Source: Gigaspora margarita | Lineage: Eukaryota > Glomeromycota > Glomeromycetes > Diversisporales > Gigasporaceae | Direction of reading: 5' to 3' | NCBI GenBank assembly: GCA_009809945.1 | Contig: WTPW01000028.1 | Span: forward strand, 254,089 to 318,088 | Length of the DNA stretch: 64,000 nucleotides | In this document: in pieces, positions 12,075-23,222 of the stretch | How positions within the stretch are numbered: the stretch's first letter is position 1 | Layout of the letters: each line of letters starts with the position of its first letter | Position numbers and translations under genes: made by a program | Notes under the pieces: model-generated | What the model was told of the DNA's origin: nothing | The model's input: the letters and a program-made list of their open reading frames with translations, nothing else | Database searches by the model: none

Positions 12075-12242
12075 GCGCGAGGGGGTAATCTGTAAGTAAA
12101 AATGGTTCCTCTGAAAAATTGTGATGTTACGTAATTAACCATATATATTATATATATATATAACTTTATATAATTAATTACGTAACATCCCAATTTTTCA
12201 GGGAAACCATTTTTTACTTACAGGTTTTCTCCCTCATGCGCC
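12075..12242. repeat. Palindromic MITE/hairpin
   Basis: About 70-base arms (TGTAAGTAAAAATGGTT... and its complement near 12200-12240) flank a short TA-rich loop at about 12145-12165. The arms also share GATGTTACGTAATTAA. No ORF. Confidence 0.75.
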
Positions 12243-13135
12243 AAAAGATTCTGATTACCTTCTTATTTGCACTGTTTAAATGAGTATAGTGATTATTTAT
12301 TAACCAGATAATTAAATAATTAATTTAATTTTCATCAATTTTTTATTTTTATTTATTTTAGCCAGTGGATATAGCGATATTTTATTAATTGGATGTATAA
12401 AAATAATTTACTCATTAGATTCTTATCTGTGCTGATTTAGTAGTTAATGTACAACTTTTAATTTAGCCTCCTTTTAAGCTAAATTAATTCATAATTCATA
12501 AGTACAATGATATTATTTACATATAACTGATTTGAAAATTAGCGGAACACTTACTAAAACTAAAGCTAGAAGGTATAAAGATCGTAACAGTTAGTATTAC
12601 ATATATTTCACTAATTTTATTTTTGTGTCAATTTATTTGGTTCACTTAAACTTATTAACAGATGCTAGAATAAACTATTCGAATTTGATATAATTTAAAT
12701 TAGCCCACACAAATCAGCCTTATACGGATTAGCTTTTGTAGTCGAATTCATATTCTATCACCGAATGTACAAACTGACGAATGTACTGAATAAGATGAAT
12801 AGCACGAAGTGCGACTATCTTACTAGTAATGATTTAATCTGGTTTTCTCAGATTTGGATTATGCACAAGTAATATTAATCCGAATGCCCTTAATAAAAAG
12901 TAGGATACATCACTAATATTAACGTTCAAAACTAGATTATACCATATCAAACACCTAGATCATATTTTACAATACGATTTTTATTATTTTTACAGTTTCT
13001 ATAATATTTTAAGTACTGGAAAACAGAAGTTACTGGCTAGTTTAATTCAAAAGCAGAGAGATGTCGCATGATCTTCAATTTACTGTATCTAAAAATATAA
13101 TTCCTTATTTATAGTCCCTAAAAAATATAATCATT
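12243..13135. other. AT-rich DNA without recognised features
   Basis: No gene, RNA or element border is recognised in this stretch. Confidence 0.5.
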
Positions 13136-13273
13136 GTAATACCCTGCCTTACTATAATTTCCCACGAGATCATACCATGACCGGGAATCTTCCATGGGAA
13201 GATTCCCGGTCACAAATAATCACGTGAAAATTATAATGAAGGTAGGCATGAACAACGTAAGTCAGGGTATTAC
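13136..13273. repeat. Hairpin element 1
   Basis: The outer ends GTAATACCCTG and CAGGGTATTAC pair, and the centre has a near-perfect inner stem (GACCGGGAATCTTCC against GGAAGATTCCCGGTC). TCAT lies at or next to both borders, a possible short duplication. It is immediately followed by a second hairpin. Confidence 0.75.
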
Positions 13274-13278
13274 TCATG

Positions 13279-13407
13279 AATTTCCTGTGAGCTTAAAAAT
13301 TACAGCAGAGATTCCAGATGATCATATGATGCAGATGACCCTTCGGGCCATCTGTATCCTATGATCATCGGGAATCTCTGCTGTAATTTTTAAACTCCCA
13401 GGAAATT
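13279..13407. repeat. Hairpin element 2, near-perfect ~58-bp stem
   Basis: AATTTCCTG at the left pairs with CAGGAAATT at the right. The stem continues through TAAAAATTACAGCAGAGATT and GATGATCATA to a short GACCCTTCGGGCC loop region. Only a few mismatches are visible. If transcribed it would give a long dsRNA hairpin. Confidence 0.8.
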
Positions 13408-13721
13408 AATAATACTAATTCCACTTTTAGTTATAAATATAATTTTTAAAAAAAACTGAGGTTATTCGCTGTAGTGTAATAACTCGTATAATATAATTAT
13501 TGAACCTGTGAAGCACTCTTTACAACATGGTAAAGCATTTCAGTAAAATGTACTTCGCTCATAAATTTACCAAATAAAGGTGAATCATATTTAAGTATAA
13601 TGACAAATATAATAATGACCCAAGTGTATCTTTTTAAAACTATAATTTCACAATAGTTCGTTCAAAATAAAATTTATTGACCAATTTTAAAGACATGTTC
13701 ATGTCTCCTATCGTTATGTAT

Positions 13722-13877
13722 TGTCGCGGCTGATGCTGAAATTTGGGGTCTCGATTTGAAACTATAAGCCCTGCTAAAATTCACACATACTCTTTAAAAA
13801 CGAAAAAAAAAACACCTCCAAAAAAGTTTTAAAATTTCACATCAAAAAAGGTCAAAACTTCAGCATCAGCCGTGACA
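13722..13877. mobile_element. Small MITE, TGTCRCGGCTGATGCTGAA ends
   Basis: TGTCGCGGCTGATGCTGAA at the left is matched by the inverse of TTCAGCATCAGCCGTGACA at the right (one mismatch over 19). TAT flanks both ends (13719-13721 and 13878-13880). The interior is A-rich and has no ORF. Confidence 0.75.
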
Positions 13878-15049
13878 TATATTATCGATATGACTAAAGG
13901 TAAATTTATAATTTTCTTTTATTGATTGCGTCAGACACTGTGGCGCACCAACCTTGCATATGCTCAATTTATAGTCTTCTCAGCCTATAAAATTTTAGTT
14001 AATGATGTATAATATGCAATTTAAATACTTGCCAATTATTTTAATCGCATTAATCTTGTTAGTGAATTATAAATTCATTTATTAATCGGCGGAATAAAAT
14101 TGCCAAGATAGATTCACAAAATCATAAATATCTACTTACCACATATACAATTCATTCCATTCAATTAAATTTATCTTAGGCCTCCCTTCATTTAGTAATT
14201 TTCGTTAATTTCATCAGCTTTTAGTTTTACTAGTTTTGCTATGTTTCACTTGATTTATCAATTTTAATTTTGCATGTCTTGTCATATTCACCCATTTCGT
14301 CATATTTAATCAGTTTTACCAAGTTTCGCTATGATTTTCCAGTTTCGCTATTTCGCCTTTTTTAAAATTTTTGGTAAAAGTCGAAACTAGGGTTTCGTTA
14401 TTTCGCCAGCGCGAAACCCCGAAGTTTCGCCTAACAACTATATGTTACAATGAAATAGTAATGCATAAATATTGTAATAAAAACCAAAATATTTTCTGTT
14501 ATATACTAAAAGAGTATTTCTATTTGTACACTATATGTATGTACGCGGGTATATTTATAACTCAAAAATCCTGGTGCTAAAACAGCTCTTGAAGTTCTAA
14601 CAAAAAATATTCCTTGCAAAATTTTAGCATAAACTATAAACTCTCTAACCCTAAAACTAACTTTACCCTAACCTTAAACTGAGTTAATTTTTTGCCCAAC
14701 AAATTATATTACACAAAGTTGTAAATCAATAAATTAGTATAATAGAAACTAATAAGAAATCTTTAAAAATCAAATTTATTATTTTAAAAGTAAACTAAAA
14801 AAAATATCAATCTAGATAGTTATAAAGATATAATGAAAGTATAAATGAAACCACAGTTTGTCGACCTAGTATTATTTGAACTAATTTTAAATCCGCTGTA
14901 ATCACATAATCAAGTCGGGCATTTTAAATATAAGCAAATATTTGTATAATGCCTTTATGACATGAACATTACGACGAATGTCAATAATTATCTAAGTTAA
15001 TATATGTGCTGATTAGCACCTTGCACTGATAAATGCGTGATGGCCATCT
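13878..15049. other. Intergenic, low-complexity
   Basis: Positions 14190-14420 are a degenerate run of TTTCGCTAT/TTTTACCA-like words. Positions 14590-14700 carry AACCCTAA-type words with AAAATTTTA nearby, resembling other copies in the window (3500-3600, 10200-10270). No gene is seen. Confidence 0.5.
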
Positions 15050-17723
15050 CTAGTCAGGAATATTAAATTTAATTGAGCGAGAAGCAATGTTGTTTCTGAT
15101 TTCGTGCGTATTTATTCTTCTGCTAACATAAATAGGATTTGGTGATTTTGGTGAATTAACTTGCAATGTTTTGATTATTTTGTTAGCTTTTAAGAATTGA
15201 CTTTTAATTTCGTTGTCTTTATTGGATTTTAAAATTTGCTTCCATTGGTGAATTTCTGAAAAAACATCAATAGCATTAGGCCGTGATTGTGGATCCGAAT
15301 CCATACATCGCATGGTTAATTTGATATAACATTCTGGAGTTTCTTGTACAAATTTTGGAAGTAAACCATCACAAATATGATATGCAAGAGTAAGATCATG
15401 TTCATATCCATCAAAGGGCTTTTTTCCACTTGCAATTTCTGACATAATAGCACCTAAACCATAAATATCAGCCGGTTGTGAAGGTTGTTGGCCACTTAGA
15501 ACTTCTGGTGCAACATATGGCACGATTCCATAAATTATTCCTTCAAAAATCTGTTCATCCTTCTTTCTAGATGATCCAAGATCTGTGATATAAGATATAT
15601 TATTATGAAGTAAAATGTTTCCACTATGTAAGTCGCTATGAATATACCCCGATTTATGAATTTGTGCTAAATCTGCTGAAATATATTCAAGCTGCTGTAG
15701 TTTATTTTCCCATGTAAATTCTTTAAAATTATTTACTAAATATTTAGAAAGGCTTCCTTCATTAGCATATTGAAATACCATCATGTATATATCATCACTT
15801 GCTCTTTTAGTTAATCCATATATCTTAAGCCCACTGCCAATTAATCTACATTTCATATGATTTTCAAATTCGATAAGACTATTTTTTTTATCACTTGATA
15901 AAGTCTTGAGTGCTACTATAGACGATTGTTTACGTAACTTCACATAATTTCCATCTTCATACTTAGTTATTCTTATTCCATCTGACCAGAGTGCTGAAAA
16001 TACTATACTATGTCCTCCTTTACCAATCATTTTAATATCAACTAGTTGATCGAATGGAATCCATTCAACTATATCTTCATATGCTGCGGCTTTACGTTGA
16101 AATTCCTTGATACAATTATCAATGCATTTATTTTCACTTGACCATTTTTGGGCTTCAATATCAGGATCACAAGTTCGACACCAAGCTTGATAAGTATTGT
16201 ACTGATTACAACTATCACAAATTCCATAAATATGATCCCTCAAACCATTGTCTCTCCTCCTCCTACTAAAACACTTCACTCTTTTCTCAATTATTTCCTT
16301 TCTAGTAGATATTAAAATATTATAATTTCCATCTTCATCCTCTCTTATATTCAAAATTCTTTTAAAAAAATCACTTTCATAGTAAATAAAATCATCAAAA
16401 TTTTCAATTTTCTCATTTAATTTTTCTTTGCATCTGCCATCATGACAAAGCTCAAAAAGATTTTCCAAGCTCATTTTTAAAATTTTCTCTAAATTTTTTT
16501 TTTCTTCTTTCGCTAAATTTTTAATTATTAATTGTATTTTCCATGCGAAGAGAATTATCGGTTTCTGCATCATTAACATCAGTCTATCCATCAAACTCTC
16601 ATTATCTTTATTTACATTACCCATATATTCGCTGATTTTGAAATTTTGTATTCCCTTGGTCAAAAAACTATCAATTAATTTTTCTATTTGTTTGTCCTCC
16701 ATAATTTTTTCATTAATATTCATAATTTTCTTAATTTCTTTAACTCTCTCTTCCTTTTCCTCATCCTCCTCAGGGCAATTCTGCTTCATATAATAGAACA
16801 TTTCCATACCCAATTCGTCCTGCATCTGTTCTCTCCTTACTTCTTCGCAGGCTTTTAATGCCCACACATCATTTGACTTTATTTTTAATAATTTTTCAAA
16901 CGTTTTGAGCGATCTTACATAACATCCCATCATATAGAGAGCTTCCCCTTGATATCTTAATGTAAGCGCATCATCTTTGTTCAAACCGGAATCAGGATAT
17001 AAACATTCATCACACTTGCCTATAATAAAATAAATCTTTGTTCTATATATCGATTTAGCTTCCAATGATTTTAATAATTTCGTTAATATATCTTTCTGTT
17101 TACTTAACGATTCATAATTACGCATATCAAAAACTCTGTTCAAATTATTTTTCAAAATTTCATCTTCAATATCATAATCAGTGAATGTTTTATAACTGAA
17201 ATTTTGATGCCCAAAATTTATTTCAACAGATCCATTTCGTGATCTTAATCCAATACAAGGATATAATTCAATGTTCTTTATTTCATTTTTTATAAAATTT
17301 TTGAATGCAATTCCTAAATGTACGCCGTTTTTTTGTATAGAATACAATATTAGATCTAAAATTTAAACAACAACCAATGGTATCTCCAGTAGTAAAAAGT
17401 GGTCCATATGGTTTGCCACTTCCTGAGTGGCAGAAAAGTTTTTCATTATCACCACGATAACCCCAAGAATTATTTCCCCATCCAGGCATAGTGTCCAATT
17501 TAGATTCTTTAGTACAAAATCCAATTCCAATAATTCCATCTTCGCCTCCATTTATAATGTTAACTTCAAAATAAAATAATTCACATTGAGGGATTGGATG
17601 ATCTGTTCTTATCATTGCAGAATCAAGCCACTTTTTACCTGGACCAATGTAATTTACTATACAATCATTTACGTTTAAATGCCTGGATATGCCACTAACG
17701 TTCCACTTAGTTGGTGATTTCAT
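15050..17723 (-). CDS. SPRY-TPR-protein kinase (TKL-like), one frameshift
   Basis: Starts at the ATG at 17723. The first ~131 residues are the front of a SPRY/B30.2 domain (GWGNNSWGYRGDNEKLF). Its last strands (NGVHLGIAF...) lie one frame over, after a run of seven T at 17328-17334. Losing one base there joins both frames into ~890 residues. In that numbering: SPRY ~50-175, TPR-like helices ~253-297, acidic and coiled-coil-like stretch 315-345, four Cys as CxxC pairs (502/505, 515/518), kinase 560-831. The kinase has a Gly-rich loop (IGKGGHSIVF), Lys606, HSDLHSGN with Asp697 and Asn702, DLG instead of DFG (714-716) and APE (738-740), so catalysis looks possible. TKL-like kinases with this Cys module are abundant in AM fungi; an N-terminal SPRY is less usual. 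The frameshift may be an assembly error or real inactivation. Substrate unknown. Confidence 0.85.
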
Positions 17724-18473
17724 AGTCACAATGAATAAGAGCCCTAACTAAGCAAGCAAATATATTATTTGCAGTATCTGACAGCAAAAAAAAAAAATTA
17801 AAAAATCCAAATTTTATGCACGATTTACAAAGAATGTATAACTCATCAGCAAATAATTTTATCGAAAAAATGTGTCACTTTTTGTTAAAGTTACAATTCT
17901 GTTAATATAGATTATTATTATTATTATTATTATTATGATTATTATTTCACAAAGTGATTTTAACTTAAAGTTTATATGTGTTCAAAAATTTGACGCCTAA
18001 TATAAAAAAAGACTATATGTTTATTAACTAATTAAAATTATTCATTATATTTAACTAATTAAAATTATTCATTATATTTAACTAATTAAAATTATTCATT
18101 ATATTTAACTAATTAAAATTATTCATTATATTTAACTAATTAAAATTATTCATTATATAAAATTATTCATTATTTTTAACTAATTAAAATTATTCATTAT
18201 TTAACTAATTAAAATTATTCATTATATTTAAAAGATTAACTAATCATATTTATAAAGTTATGTATGTCAAAGTGTTAATCAGATACGAAATGTAAATAAA
18301 AAAGAAAGAACGTTTTTTAATTTGTTTTACATTACTTGTGCATTTTTTCGAATGAACTTGTTTTACTTTTGGCAAATTTGTCTATACAACTTTATAAAAC
18401 GAGGAACTCAATGTGGCACAAAAAATATTACGTTGTATTACAGTTCATGATTTTCCATATTTGAAAACACAAG
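17724..18473. other. Upstream region of the kinase gene with simple repeats
   Basis: It contains an ATT microsatellite (about 17908-17946), the 27-bp tandem array described separately and poly-A tracts. No other ORF is supported, and no distinct promoter motif stands out. Confidence 0.5.
18025..18235. repeat. 27-bp tandem array
   Basis: TTAACTAATTAAAATTATTC followed by ATTATAT is repeated about eight times. The first four copies are identical, and the later ones have lost or gained a few bases around 18160-18200. Confidence 0.92.
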
Positions 18474-18481
18474 GCGGGACA

Positions 18482-18826
18482 CAGAGACCCGTAAAAATTT
18501 GTATATAAATTAATACAAATTAATGCAAATTTAAGTTAGATTGCAAATTAAAACAAATTTCTAAGGGTAAAATTCACGTGTATTCTATAAATTTGATTGG
18601 CTAATAATGTCGGATAGTGTGCTGAATTAAGTTTCCGAAAGAGAAAATGAATGAACATAAAAGCATAAAAGACGAGCAAGGTTAAAACAAAATTTTTGAA
18701 TATTTTCCGAAACAAATCGCAAATTAATATAAAGTTAATATCTTATTACAAATTAATACAAATTTTTGCAATAACGCAAATAAAGATTTTGTATAACACA
18801 AAAAATTTTTAGTTTACGGGTCTCTG
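18482..18826. mobile_element. hAT MITE with perfect 8-bp duplication
   Basis: The terminal inverted repeats CAGAGACCCGTAAA are perfect over 14 bases. The target duplication GCGGGACA is at 18474-18481 and 18827-18834. A related locus near 55147-55165 reads CACAAGGCGGGACATTATTG without the element, i.e. an empty site. The interior is A/T-rich with AATACAAATT subrepeats and has no ORF. Confidence 0.93.
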
Positions 18827-18834
18827 GCGGGACA

Positions 18835-19392
18835 TTTATTGTGAGTCACTGGACTTGCACGTGATGATGTGTCACGATTTGGTAATGAAGATTGGTATTT
18901 GATGATCTGTTAATTTCTTTGTTCTTGAATTTTTTTGCTCGACATTGTGTCCAGCTACAGCCTTCCCACTGTACCCAGGCATAAGGTCCTAAATCTCCGA
19001 AGTACACGATTCTCGCTCCGCACCCTATCCTATACTGTACTTCGTAGAGCACAGAGGCATTGTTGGCCATGGTAGTTGTTCGTCCACCAGAAGGAATAGG
19101 TTCCATGACGAACAATAATAATGATCGTCCATATAGTAAACGCTATTCTAGAATCGAAAAACATTGACACGCTAAGGGTTGAGAATAGTTTTATTGAATG
19201 GCAAGTAATGCATAAAGTATGTAAGAAACAATACATTGTTATTAATAGCCAGAAACAGTGAACATTCTGAAGGGTTAGCAATGGATATTGCGCTGAGAGT
19301 CACTGTAACAGATAGGTAAGAATTTGTTGAGTATTTTTGGTTTGGTTTTTAGCCGATGGTTTCTCGCCTGCCACAGCAAGCCGGCTGTTATA
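18835..19392 (-). pseudogene. Gene-like duplicated unit, unknown family
   Basis: On the minus strand the unit begins with CAGCCGGCTTGCTG...GGCAGGCG and CAGCGCAAT, shared with 10641-10720. It ends with GACACAATGTCGAGCA..., CACTGGACTT and GGCGGGACA, shared (inverted) with 55147-55500. A frame of about 86 codons opens at the ATG at 19106 (MEPIPSGG...YEVQYRIGCGARIVYF). In an alternative reading, ACACAATGTCGAGCA is the true start of a following exon, and here it is frameshifted compared with the 55-kb copy. No domain is recognised. The hAT MITE at 18482 splits its end. I regard it as a fragmentary copy of a real gene family, but a small functional gene cannot be excluded. Confidence 0.4.
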
Positions 19393-19395
19393 AAC

Positions 19396-19507
19396 AGAAT
19401 CAGGTGACTTCCAAAATATAGAAGGATTCTGTAGCATAGTGGGCATTGCTATAGTTCTGATTGGTCAATTACTAAATAATCGTTAATAGCATATATCACC
19501 TGATTCT
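19396..19507. mobile_element. Possible small MITE
   Basis: AGAATCAGGTGA at the left and TCACCTGATTCT at the right are perfect 12-base inverted ends around an AT-rich core with no ORF. No duplication was identified. Confidence 0.45.
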
Positions 19508-20279
19508 AAGTAAATTGGTAGCAATAAAAAATGAATTGCCAAAGGATGCGGCATAAAAATTCTAAAATTACACTTTCTGCTCTGTAACATATCAAAATAA
19601 TCTGGAGAACAGGGGAATAATCCAGAAGTTAGTGACAAAGTGCACTTTTCTCTTATAGTTTAAAATATTTTAGTATTCAGCAAGAAACTTGTACCTTGGT
19701 TAATAATTGTTAAATTTTTTTAAAAAATCTAAACATGGCAATTCAAACAATAATATTTATAGTTATTTTTTCAATTTTTTTTAACGTAGACTTTCGACCA
19801 AGTTTTTAAAAACCAAAATAATATGAATAAAATACATACGATTATATACTAAGTTCTATAGTTAATTATTGGGTTTCATATTGTCTATATTCCCTGCACA
19901 CACATACTACTATTATTGATAATTAATAGCCTTTTTAATTTATTTGTATATATTATTTATTCTTTATATCATTATTAAACTGTACTAATTAGGAACAATT
20001 TTGTTAATAAATATTATCTAAAAAATGTCTTGTCACTAACAGTGATACTCCTCTGTATAAGGTCAATTAAAATAAATATAAATACATACAAATTTAGTAA
20101 TATTAGGGTTAGGATATAGTTAGAGTTAGGGTTTAGCTAGAAAAGCTATATAATAGCTGATTTTGTTTTGCCAACCAATTAAAATTAAGAATTATTAAAT
20201 ATTTTGTGCTTAAAATTTATTACAAAATGAATTATTAATAAATGGTCTTTTCAAATAACTTTTTTTTTGATTAAATATA
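19508..20279. other. AT-rich intergenic DNA
   Basis: No gene is seen. A few GTTAGGGTTTAG-like words (20105-20140) belong to the dispersed AACCCTAA-type repeats. Confidence 0.5.
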
Positions 20280-21080
20280 TAGAAAATTACAATATTTGTA
20301 TATTTCATTATAGGCCAAAAGTAAGTTAAAAAGGTTATTTTTTTGAAAATTTTGCTTTCAAATTTACTTTTGACAAGTTATTAACTAATTAAACAATATC
20401 AAACCAATTCTAAAAGATATCAATAAAGTACTTATTTAGCTTAGTATAACTATTTTTATTGGTATTTTTTCTTGTCTAGATACCAAAAAAGCTTTTTATT
20501 AGAAGTATAAGCACTTTGTTTACTACTTTTTTTAATGTTATTTAAGTGCAAAAGTTATATATAACATTTTATTCAAAAAAAGCTTACAAATTAAAAATCA
20601 TATCAGCAGATCGGCGTAACATATCAGCTCGACCAATCATGATCGAGGATTATCAAAAAAATTTTACACGAAAATTTATTACAAAGCGAATTTTCACAAA
20701 AACGGCCTTTTTAACCAGCTTTGTATTTATAATTAAGTNNGTAGAAAATTANNAAATTCATGTATTTAATTATAAGCCAAAAGTAGATTAAAAAGGCCAT
20801 TTTTTTGAAAATTGGCTTCCGAATTTACCCTTGATAGTTACCAACCCATTTCTCAATGCCCAACCCATCCTAAAACACCTGAGTATTTCAACAAACGATA
20901 AAAGTACTTCATTCTACAGCTTAGCATAGCTCTTTTATTAAGTTTTATTGGTTTTTTAACTTGTCTAGACGTCAAAGAGGCTCTTTTGTTAGTTGTAACA
21001 AGTACTTCGTTTGTTGGTTTTTCAACGTTACTTAGGAGCAAATTTTTGTGTAACAGTTTATCGAAAAAATAGACCCAGTT
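20280..21080. repeat. Direct-repeat pair, ~350 bp each
   Basis: Copy A (about 20280-20600) and copy B (about 20735-21080) align along their length, with shared order TATAGAAAATTA, GCCAAAAGTA, TTTTTTTGAAAATT, CTTGTCTAGA and AAGTACTT/AAGCACTTTGTTT. Copy A is richer in T and A at positions where B keeps C or G (for example GGTTATTT against GGCCATTT, GCTTTTTATT against GCTCTTTTGTT). N bases occur at 20739-20754. Confidence 0.7.
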
Positions 21081-21102
21081 ACGCCGATCCGCTGATATGA
21101 TA
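20598..21102. mobile_element. TIR element overlapping the direct repeats
   Basis: ATCATATCAGCAGATCGGCG (20598) faces its inverted form CGCCGATCCGCTGATATGAT ending at 21102 (one mismatch). The element therefore contains repeat copy B. No ORF with family features and no clear duplication. Confidence 0.6.
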
Positions 21103-22016
21103 ACCAATATAATAAAGAATTTTTTATTTAAAAAGATGATTTTATAGTTGTAATTTTTAGTTTTTAAATGAATTATTTTTAAAAATAGCATTTTTAGTTT
21201 GTTTTTATATTATATATTCAAATATAACAGGTTGAAATTTATAAAAAAAAAATGGTTTGAGATTAGTTTGCAACAAGTTAAAATAAAATTGTTAAAAAAA
21301 TACTTTGACCTTCAATAGTATAGCTAAAACTCTATAGAATTTAATATCTTTGAAAAAAGTAGTAAAGAATAAATATTCAAAATTAGTTAAATATAATATC
21401 TTTAAGAAAAGCAGTGAAGAAATATATTCAAAATTGTTTAATAGCTCTTGCTAAAGCTCAAGCTAGTCCAAATAAAATGATTTTGGAACTATTTGATTCA
21501 TCTTAATAAGATGAATCCAATGATACTAAAATTATTTTATTTGGATTACTGGATCAAAAAATATCTACCAAAAATTATTAATTTATATGTTATAGCACAA
21601 TTTTTGCATGCTATTTTTTTAGATGTTATGACATAATGCAAAATAATCAAATTTTGTATAAATAATATAATCAAAGCTAACAACTTATATTTGGGTCAAA
21701 ATTTTATAAAATTCTAAAATTGGGCCAAAAAACCTAAATTGGAAGGTTTTCAAATTCTAAATACTGGGCCAGAAAATGCTAATTCTGATCAGAATTTTTC
21801 AAAATTCCAAATTTTGGGCCAGGAAACTTAAGTTCTGATGAGAATTTTTTAAATTTTAATATTTTTGGCCAAAAGCAAAAATTTAGGCCCAAATTTCTAA
21901 AATTCTAATGCATTGAACTGGAAGTATATATAAAACTATCAAATAAAATTAGTTAACATATCAAGCATTTTATATATTAATGGATTGGATATACCCGTAC
22001 AAGATGTAGTACATTG
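21103..22016. other. AT-rich DNA with degenerate ~65-bp repeats
   Basis: Between about 21690 and 21900 the words GGGCCARRAAA and CAAATTTTGGGCC recur three or four times at roughly 65-base spacing. Elsewhere nothing is recognised. Confidence 0.5.
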
Positions 22017-22170
22017 TACTAGATCAGTGTTGTTGACTGGAAACTGGAACTTCACTGGATGTCCAGATAATTCCAGTGTTCCAGTGGTTCCAGTGAAGTT
22101 TTCACTAGAAGGAATTATTTTACTGGAACCAATATAATATTAGCCAATCAAAATATGAATAAGAAGTAAT

Positions 22171-22258
22171 AGATATTACACAGGCTGTTGTGAATATCAT
22201 GAGTTAGCACGGCAAAGCTGTAGTAACACATGATGTTCACAGCGCATGTGTAATATCT
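22171..22258. repeat. 88-bp hairpin nested in the hAT
   Basis: AGATATTACACA at the left pairs with TGTGTAATATCT at the right, and the stem continues with GTTGTGAATATCATG against CATGATGTTCACAGC. The loop is about 20 bases. Confidence 0.7.
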
Positions 22259-22982
22259 GATATATTTCACAGTTCCTATACCGTAACGTTTCTGATTAAA
22301 ATTTTAATGATGATGTCATATCGTGTAAAAATTTTTGATATCTTTATAGTATTACATTATCATAAAAATATCATCAAAAATGTTCACGAGAGAACATTAG
22401 GGACCATGGAATATTTAAGGTAATTGTATACATGTGATATGTGTATTATTATTGTAATGTTTTGCAAAGATTTTTAAAGCCATGATTAATTTTGTTAATT
22501 TTGTTATATCTATAGTATATAAAATTCTTTATTTTAAAATTCAATGATCCGGAAAGTGTACTATGATATATTCCTTCTAGACAAAGATAAAATAAAACAA
22601 TGAAAGCTTGACTGCAAATCAATGAACACATGTACACAAAAAAGAAATTTCAATTGACTAAACTTTTAAGTACCTTTTTAGGTTACAGGCTGATAAATTT
22701 ATCCAAAACAGTAAAACTGAAATCATGCCTTTTTACAATGAACTCATATACATATAAAGAATAGAATCTGATTTTCTATTTATTGTTATTTAGGATTTCA
22801 GATTTCATCATTTTGAATTATTCTCTCCTTTTCGTTGTATTGATTATTTTTGCTGACTTTAATAAAATTTGTTAATTTCTTTAACCCTATGTTATATTGA
22901 AACAGTTTTAGACATTATTACAAATTAAGATCAAAGGAAAAATCATCAAAGACCTTAATTAATGATGCATCGACCAATCATA

Positions 22983-23222
22983 TGGGGTCTTTGCTAGGAA
23001 AACCATAGTTGGAGACTATTAAAATTTTGATGATAAAATTTGAAATTGCTAGCTATCTATTAATCCAATTTGAATAATTTTTTTTTACTTTATAAAGTTA
23101 TTTAAGCTTTATAAAATAAAAAAAAATTTATTCAAATTGGATTAATAGATAGCTAACAATTTCAAATTTTATTGCCAAAATCTAAATAGTCTCTAACTGT
23201 GGTTTTTCTAGCAAAGACCCCA
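22983..23222. mobile_element. Palindromic Tc1/mariner-like MITE nested in the hAT
   Basis: TGGGGTCTTTGCTAGGAAAA and its inverse at the right end (TTTTTCTAGCAAAGACCCCA) are flanked by TA on both sides (22981-22982, 23223-23224). The arms are complementary for nearly their full 110 bases, around a short TTTATAAAG-type centre. Confidence 0.85.
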
